64,000 bases of DNA from Elmis aenea (taxonomy: Eukaryota; Arthropoda; Insecta; Coleoptera; Elmidae): the NCBI GenBank assembly GCA_947652605.1, contig OX393577.1:68720108-68784107 (forward strand). The letters are read 5' to 3'. The notes under the pieces are model-generated. The model saw only the letters and a list, made by a program, of their open reading frames with translations. It had not been told where the DNA came from and made no database searches. The translations under genes and the position numbers were made by a program. This document shows positions 59,870 to 64,000 of this stretch, in pieces; the stretch's first letter is position 1; the number at the start of each line of letters is the position of its first letter.

Positions 59870-60724
59870 ATTTTTAAATTCACTATAAAAGGTATGAGAG
59901 ACCACGCCGATACTTCCACGAAATGAATAACTTATAGAACATGTTACACACGATTTGATCCTGTCATGAGATTTTGTGCGCCACAAAAGTTAATAGTACG
60001 TAATATTCATTAACCAATCAGGTCGTTATATCGAAGTTTCCGCCATACACGATTTACTAATAAGATTTTTGTATTGTTACAGACGTATCTACATAATTTA
60101 AACCATGTATTAACATACAGACAATATTATAAGAACACGAATGAGGAATCAACAGAGTATAACAAAAAAGATGGTCTGAAACAAGGTTGCGTGCTCAGAC
60201 CAATACCGCTCTTGGTCATGATGGATGAAGCAATAAAATTGGTAAAACAAAAAAAACGATTATCTAACTACGGAACAGGATATTAAAAAAAAATTAGTTT
60301 ATGTTCCTGACTGAGGTTGTATTTAGAATCAGAAAACAATCTACAACACGTATGACCATTTCTAAAACAGTCCAATGTTCGGTCACGGATAATAAACACT
60401 GGTTTCATGATAGTGTTTCACTTTTGCAGTATCTCTAAAATTAACGAAAATGATGCACAACAAAAGACAGCTTTTTATTTAAGTTTTTCCTAATACCTCT
60501 TATAAGAGGCTCGCGAGTATTTAGCTAAATGATTTAAATTAAGCATCAAAATACACCATTTATTTTTATATGTGTTTTTTGCTAAACCAAAAAAAATCAC
60601 TAGGTACTTAATTACTGCATATCTTGGATCTGTAGCAAAAACGAGATTGTTATTTTCTTTTGCTCTACTAAAAACGCTTTGCAATAATAAAGTGAATTAT
60701 ATTTTCAATTATAGAAATACATAC
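59870..60724. repeat. Array flanking block between copies B and C, with antisense LINE fragment
   Basis: Contains the 5' flank of copy B (59890-60120), the reverse transcriptase fragment (60165-60260, DGLKQGCVLRPIPLLVMMDEAIK) and the 3' block of copy C (60300-60724). The frame 60684-60490 on the minus strand is open but not conserved in sister units. Confidence 0.7.
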
Positions 60725-61720
60725 CACACTCGCCATGGCTTCACTATCGATTGATCCATATAAGAGTAAACAGAAATATACCCAAGATCTGATCTGTCGG
60801 ATTATTACACTCACATTAAACGAATTTAATTGCCAAGCTGTTGCTAGCATAAATACGTCATTTATCTGTTCTAGCATGGTTACAACACATCCTAAATAAA
60901 TCCATGGGCTCACCATTTTACTCAATAGCATTGAGTGAAAAAATAAAGCGGAGTGCAAACGACGAAAAGTCTTAAGAGATTGCTCCGATGAACCATTTTT
61001 CTTTTCAGTCGCTTTGTGAAAGCAAAGCAATTTGTTTTCTTCTTGCACAGTCAATCTACGTTTCAAAATTAATTCTAACTTTTTATAAGAGCTTTTTAAA
61101 ACAGCTCTCCCAATACTTCCTTCAAAAATACCTTTTAGTCCTATTGTAACACAGGCAAATAGTATAAGCACATCTAAAGAAACACTTTTCCATAAATGTA
61201 ACTGATATTTTAAATTTAGAATTAGGTAAATCAAAATGTATGCCACAATTAAAATACAGATTAGAAATCCTTTAGTTTTTAACCTCTTCATGTCCTTTAC
61301 AGGTACTAATCTACTAATACTGTACGGTTTTTCGTCAAAAATAGTAATCCAACTATTAATTACCGCAGCATATTCATCGGTATTAACAACACAACCTAAG
61401 AAATAAATTACGGATAGCATCTGCGTAAATAAATCGGAAAATAGTTCCAAAGTAGACATTGCCTTCCATGACGAGCTCAACGCAATTTGATAAATATAAT
61501 ATGGTATCCTAACAACTACTGCAATGGTTAACAGAATGCCAATATAAACTATAAATTTTGATTTTGTAACAGGTTGATTGGTTAATTTCTTACACTTGAT
61601 ATTAAATGGCGACATGCCAATTAAAAAACACAGTTTATTCAAAACGCTTATTGAACAAAGTGTACAGCACGGAGAATAATTTTGTTTATTGAACAGCACA
61701 CGTTTGTTGTTGTTTTCCAT
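60725..61720 (-). CDS. Gustatory receptor array copy C (7tm_7 family), intact large exon, 332 codons
   Basis: The only array copy with an uninterrupted frame. It begins MENNNKRVLFNKQNYSPCC and the N-terminal motif LCSISVLNKLCFLIGMSPFN, followed by about six hydrophobic segments. The conserved loop SLKTFRRLHSALFFHSMLL and WIYLGCVVTMLEQINDVFMLATAW mark the sixth segment. It ends ...GSIDSEAMASV at a phase-0 GTATGT donor (60724-60719), the same position as in its sisters and in receptors 3-5. At least one more exon with the final membrane segment and the TYxxxxxQF motif is expected in 59870-60720 but I could not place it. Closest relatives are copies B and D. Probable taste-neuron receptor subunit. 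Confidence 0.8.
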
Positions 61721-61744
61721 TAGAAAAAATTAAAAAAAAAAAAA

Positions 61745-63323
61745 AACTTATATTAGAATTTACTGATAGTTAAAGGTATGAGAAAGAACGCCGATACTAC
61801 CACTGACTGAATAACTTTTAAAACATGTTAGACCCGATTTGATCGTAACTGTCATGAGATTTTGTGCGCCACAAAAGTTAATAGTACGTAATATTCATTA
61901 ACCAATCAGGTCGTTATATCGAAGTTTCCAACATAACACGATTTATTAGTAAGGTTCTTGTATTGCTACAGACGCAATGACTATAAACATAATTAAACCA
62001 TGTATCAACACACAGGGAATACTATAAAAACACGAATGAGGATTTGACAGAATATAATAAAATGATGGTCTAAAACAAGGATGCGTGCTCGGACCAATAT
62101 TCTTGTTGGTCCTGATGGATGAAGCAATATAAATAGTAAAACAAAAAATACGAGTATTTTAACTACGGAACTAGAAATTAAGAAATAAATAAAACAATAG
62201 TTATTTATGTATCAAGGCCAAAACGTGTGCCTGTTTGCTGGCTTCGACGACGTCTCAGCCAGCAACCCAGACGCGGCCGAAAAAGTACGTTTTGGCCGAG
62301 GTCCATATTAAATTTTTTGTGCGATCGAATTAAAAACAATTTAAATTTTTAGTATTTTTCAAAAATATAGGTGGGCAACTACGTGACATTCTGTCACTGA
62401 CAGATGACTGCGTATGCTGTTAGCGGTGGAAACGTACTTGCATAATTCTGTAAATAACTTAAATAACTTTTTTTGTGGGATTGTAATGTTTTATTCATAA
62501 ATTTAAACGTTGATCAATTATTAATTACATGACGTGTACCATATCATATATTTATTTATTGATACATAGTATAATTTACAGCAATAGAACAGTATTCAGG
62601 AACAGTATCAACACGAAAATATTAGGTTATAAACTACCCGATAGTTAACAACCTCAAGACCTCTACGTCACTACTCTTAGCGGGGAAGCCATAATCTCAG
62701 AGAACTTATATTCAGACACGCACATGCGCTTTCCGTTTTGCTTAATGCAAATGATCTTTTTCTTACGCTGTAGCGGCCGAAAAAGAAAAAACTTTTTCGG
62801 CCGTTGCTAAGGATAGGGCCAAAAATGCAGTACCTACTTTATGGTTGCTAACGCGTCCCTCAAACAACTGTTTCTAGTACGATCGCACAAAAACCAATTA
62901 AGCTTATGTTCCTGACTGATGTATTATAATCAGAAAACAATCTACAACACGCATGACGATTTCTAAAAAAAGACCAATGTTCTGTCACAGACAATAAACA
63001 GTTGTTTCATGATGGGGTTTCACTTTTGCAGTATCTCTAAAATTTACGGAAATGATGCACAACAAAAGACAGTTTTTTTTAAGTTCTTTCTAATAATCTC
63101 TAATAAGAGGCTCGCGAGCTAAACGATTTAAATTAAGCATCAATATACACCATTGGTAAGGATTATATTTAAATGTCTTATTTGCTAAACCAAAGAAAAT
63201 CTTTACTCGATTACTACATGTCTTGGCTCTGTAGTAAAAACTAAATGTTATTTTTTTTTTGTACTACTAAAAACGCTTCGCGATAATAAAGCGGATTATA
63301 TTTTCAATAATATAAATACATAC
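61745..63323. repeat. Array flanking block between copies C and D, with an inserted GC-rich element
   Basis: 5' flank of copy C (61760-62030), antisense reverse transcriptase fragment (62060-62150, with a stop), foreign insertion (about 62205-62893), then the 3' block of copy D (62900-63323). Confidence 0.7.
62205..62893. mobile_element. Insertion with GGCCGAAAAAG hairpin in the array block
   Basis: Absent from the sister units at the same point (before 'aattaagcttatgttcctgactga'). It contains 'gcggccgaaaaagtacg' near the left and a perfect 12-bp stem cggccgaaaaag / ctttttcggccg (62774-62785, 62792-62803) near the right. An inverted pair 'ttttgtgcgatcg' / 'cgatcgcacaaaa' lies at about 62316 and 62880. 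Locally far more GC-rich than its surroundings. Family not recognised. Confidence 0.5.
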
Positions 63324-64000
63324 CACACTCGCCATGGCTTCACAATCGATTGTTGCATATAAGAGTAAACAGATATATATCCAAGATCTAATCTGTCTGA
63401 TTAATACACTCATATTAAACAAATTTAATTGCCAAGCTGTAGCTAACATAAACACGTCATTTATCTCTCCTAGCATCGTTGCAGCACATCCAAAATAAAT
63501 CCATGGGGTACCTATTTTACTTAGTAGGTTTGCGTGAAAAAATACAGCGGAGTGCAAACGACGAAAAGACTTAAGAGATTGTTCCAATGAACTATTTTTA
63601 TTTTTAGTCGGTTTTTGAAAGCAAAGCAGTTTGTTTTCTTCTTGCACAGTCAATTTACGTTTCAACATTGATTCTAACTTTTTATAAGAAGTTTTTAGAA
63701 CAGTTCTCTTAATACTTCCTTCAAAAACAGTTTTTAGCCCTACTGTTGTAGCGCCAAATAGGATAAGCACATCTAAAAGAACATATGCCCATAAATGTAA
63801 CTGATATTTTAAATTTAGAATTAGTTAAGTCAGAATGTATGCCACAATTGCAATACAATTTAGAAATCCTTTAGCTTTCAACCTCTTCATGTCTTTTGCA
63901 GGCACTAATCTACTGACACAGTACGGCTTTTCCTCAAAAATAGTAATCCAACTGTTAATTACCGCAGACCATTCATCGTTATTAACAACACAACCTAAAA
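63324..64000 (-). pseudogene. Gustatory receptor array copy D, nonsense mutation, cut by window end
   Basis: The large exon runs off the right edge. The visible part matches copies B and C to the same GTATGT donor (63323-63318). Where copies B and C read ...LTYLILN / LIYLILN, copy D reads LT, stop (TAA at 63827-63825), then LILN; one C-to-A change turns a Tyr codon into a stop. The 168 codons below the stop are otherwise open (GATTVGLKTVFEGS ... CEAMASV). Likely pseudogene unless this is a sequencing error. Confidence 0.8.

Noticed and set aside
60490..60684. Minus-strand frame considered as the second exon of array copy C (RAKENNNLVFATDPRYAV...)
   Set aside because: Its only acceptor leaves a phase that does not fit the phase-0 donor of the large exon, and the frame is broken in copies A, B and D.
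1..64000. tRNA, rRNA, CRISPR arrays and prokaryotic operons
   Set aside because: No cloverleaf-like sequence, rRNA core or spaced direct-repeat array was recognised by eye; introns and insect families exclude a prokaryote. A tRNA scan would be needed to exclude a single tRNA gene.

Overview
The window is nuclear DNA from an insect, most likely a beetle. Evidence: it is very AT-rich, gene-poor and intron-containing, and packed with LINE and short inverted-repeat transposons. Several receptor exons belong to the insect gustatory receptor (Gr, 7tm_7) family. One intron carries an (AACCT)n tract, i.e. the TTAGG insect telomere repeat. A beetle is inferred from the TE-rich, Gr-expanded character; the exact species cannot be told. 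Nothing bacterial, viral or CRISPR-like is visible.

Left third (1-33.5 kb): three secreted-protein genes share one design, a very short first exon whose splice site cuts the signal peptide. They are a glycine-rich gene running off the left edge (minus strand, 2.1-2.3 kb), a 167-aa secreted protein of unknown function (plus, 3.0-9.2 kb, one large intron), and a 428-aa glycine-rich protein with 11 HDDH motifs (plus, 31.2-33.2 kb). Between them lie about 20 kb of AT-rich DNA with LINE remnants, MITEs and a degenerate second copy of the promoter region of the 31-kb gene (26.1-26.5 kb).

Middle (33.5-53 kb): minus-strand gustatory receptors. One has a complete three-exon model (441 aa). A second, whose stop lies only 42 bp upstream of the first one's ATG, is known from its last three exons and has a LINE and a hAT element in its 4-kb intron. 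Three further divergent receptors each show a large 330-342-codon exon ending at a phase-0 splice donor or donor-like site.

Right end (53-64 kb): a tandem array of young Gr duplicates. Each unit carries a large receptor exon, a shared flanking block, and an antisense fragment of a LINE reverse transcriptase copied along with the receptor. One copy (C) has an intact large exon. Copy A is split by a hAT element with a perfect 8-bp target duplication, copy B has a 1-bp frameshift, copy D has a nonsense codon, and one unit has lost the receptor exon.

The window thus shows structural/secreted genes next to a chemoreceptor cluster undergoing rapid birth and death, with transposons as main cause of change. 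Terminal exons of the array receptors and of the three single divergent receptors could not be placed with confidence.
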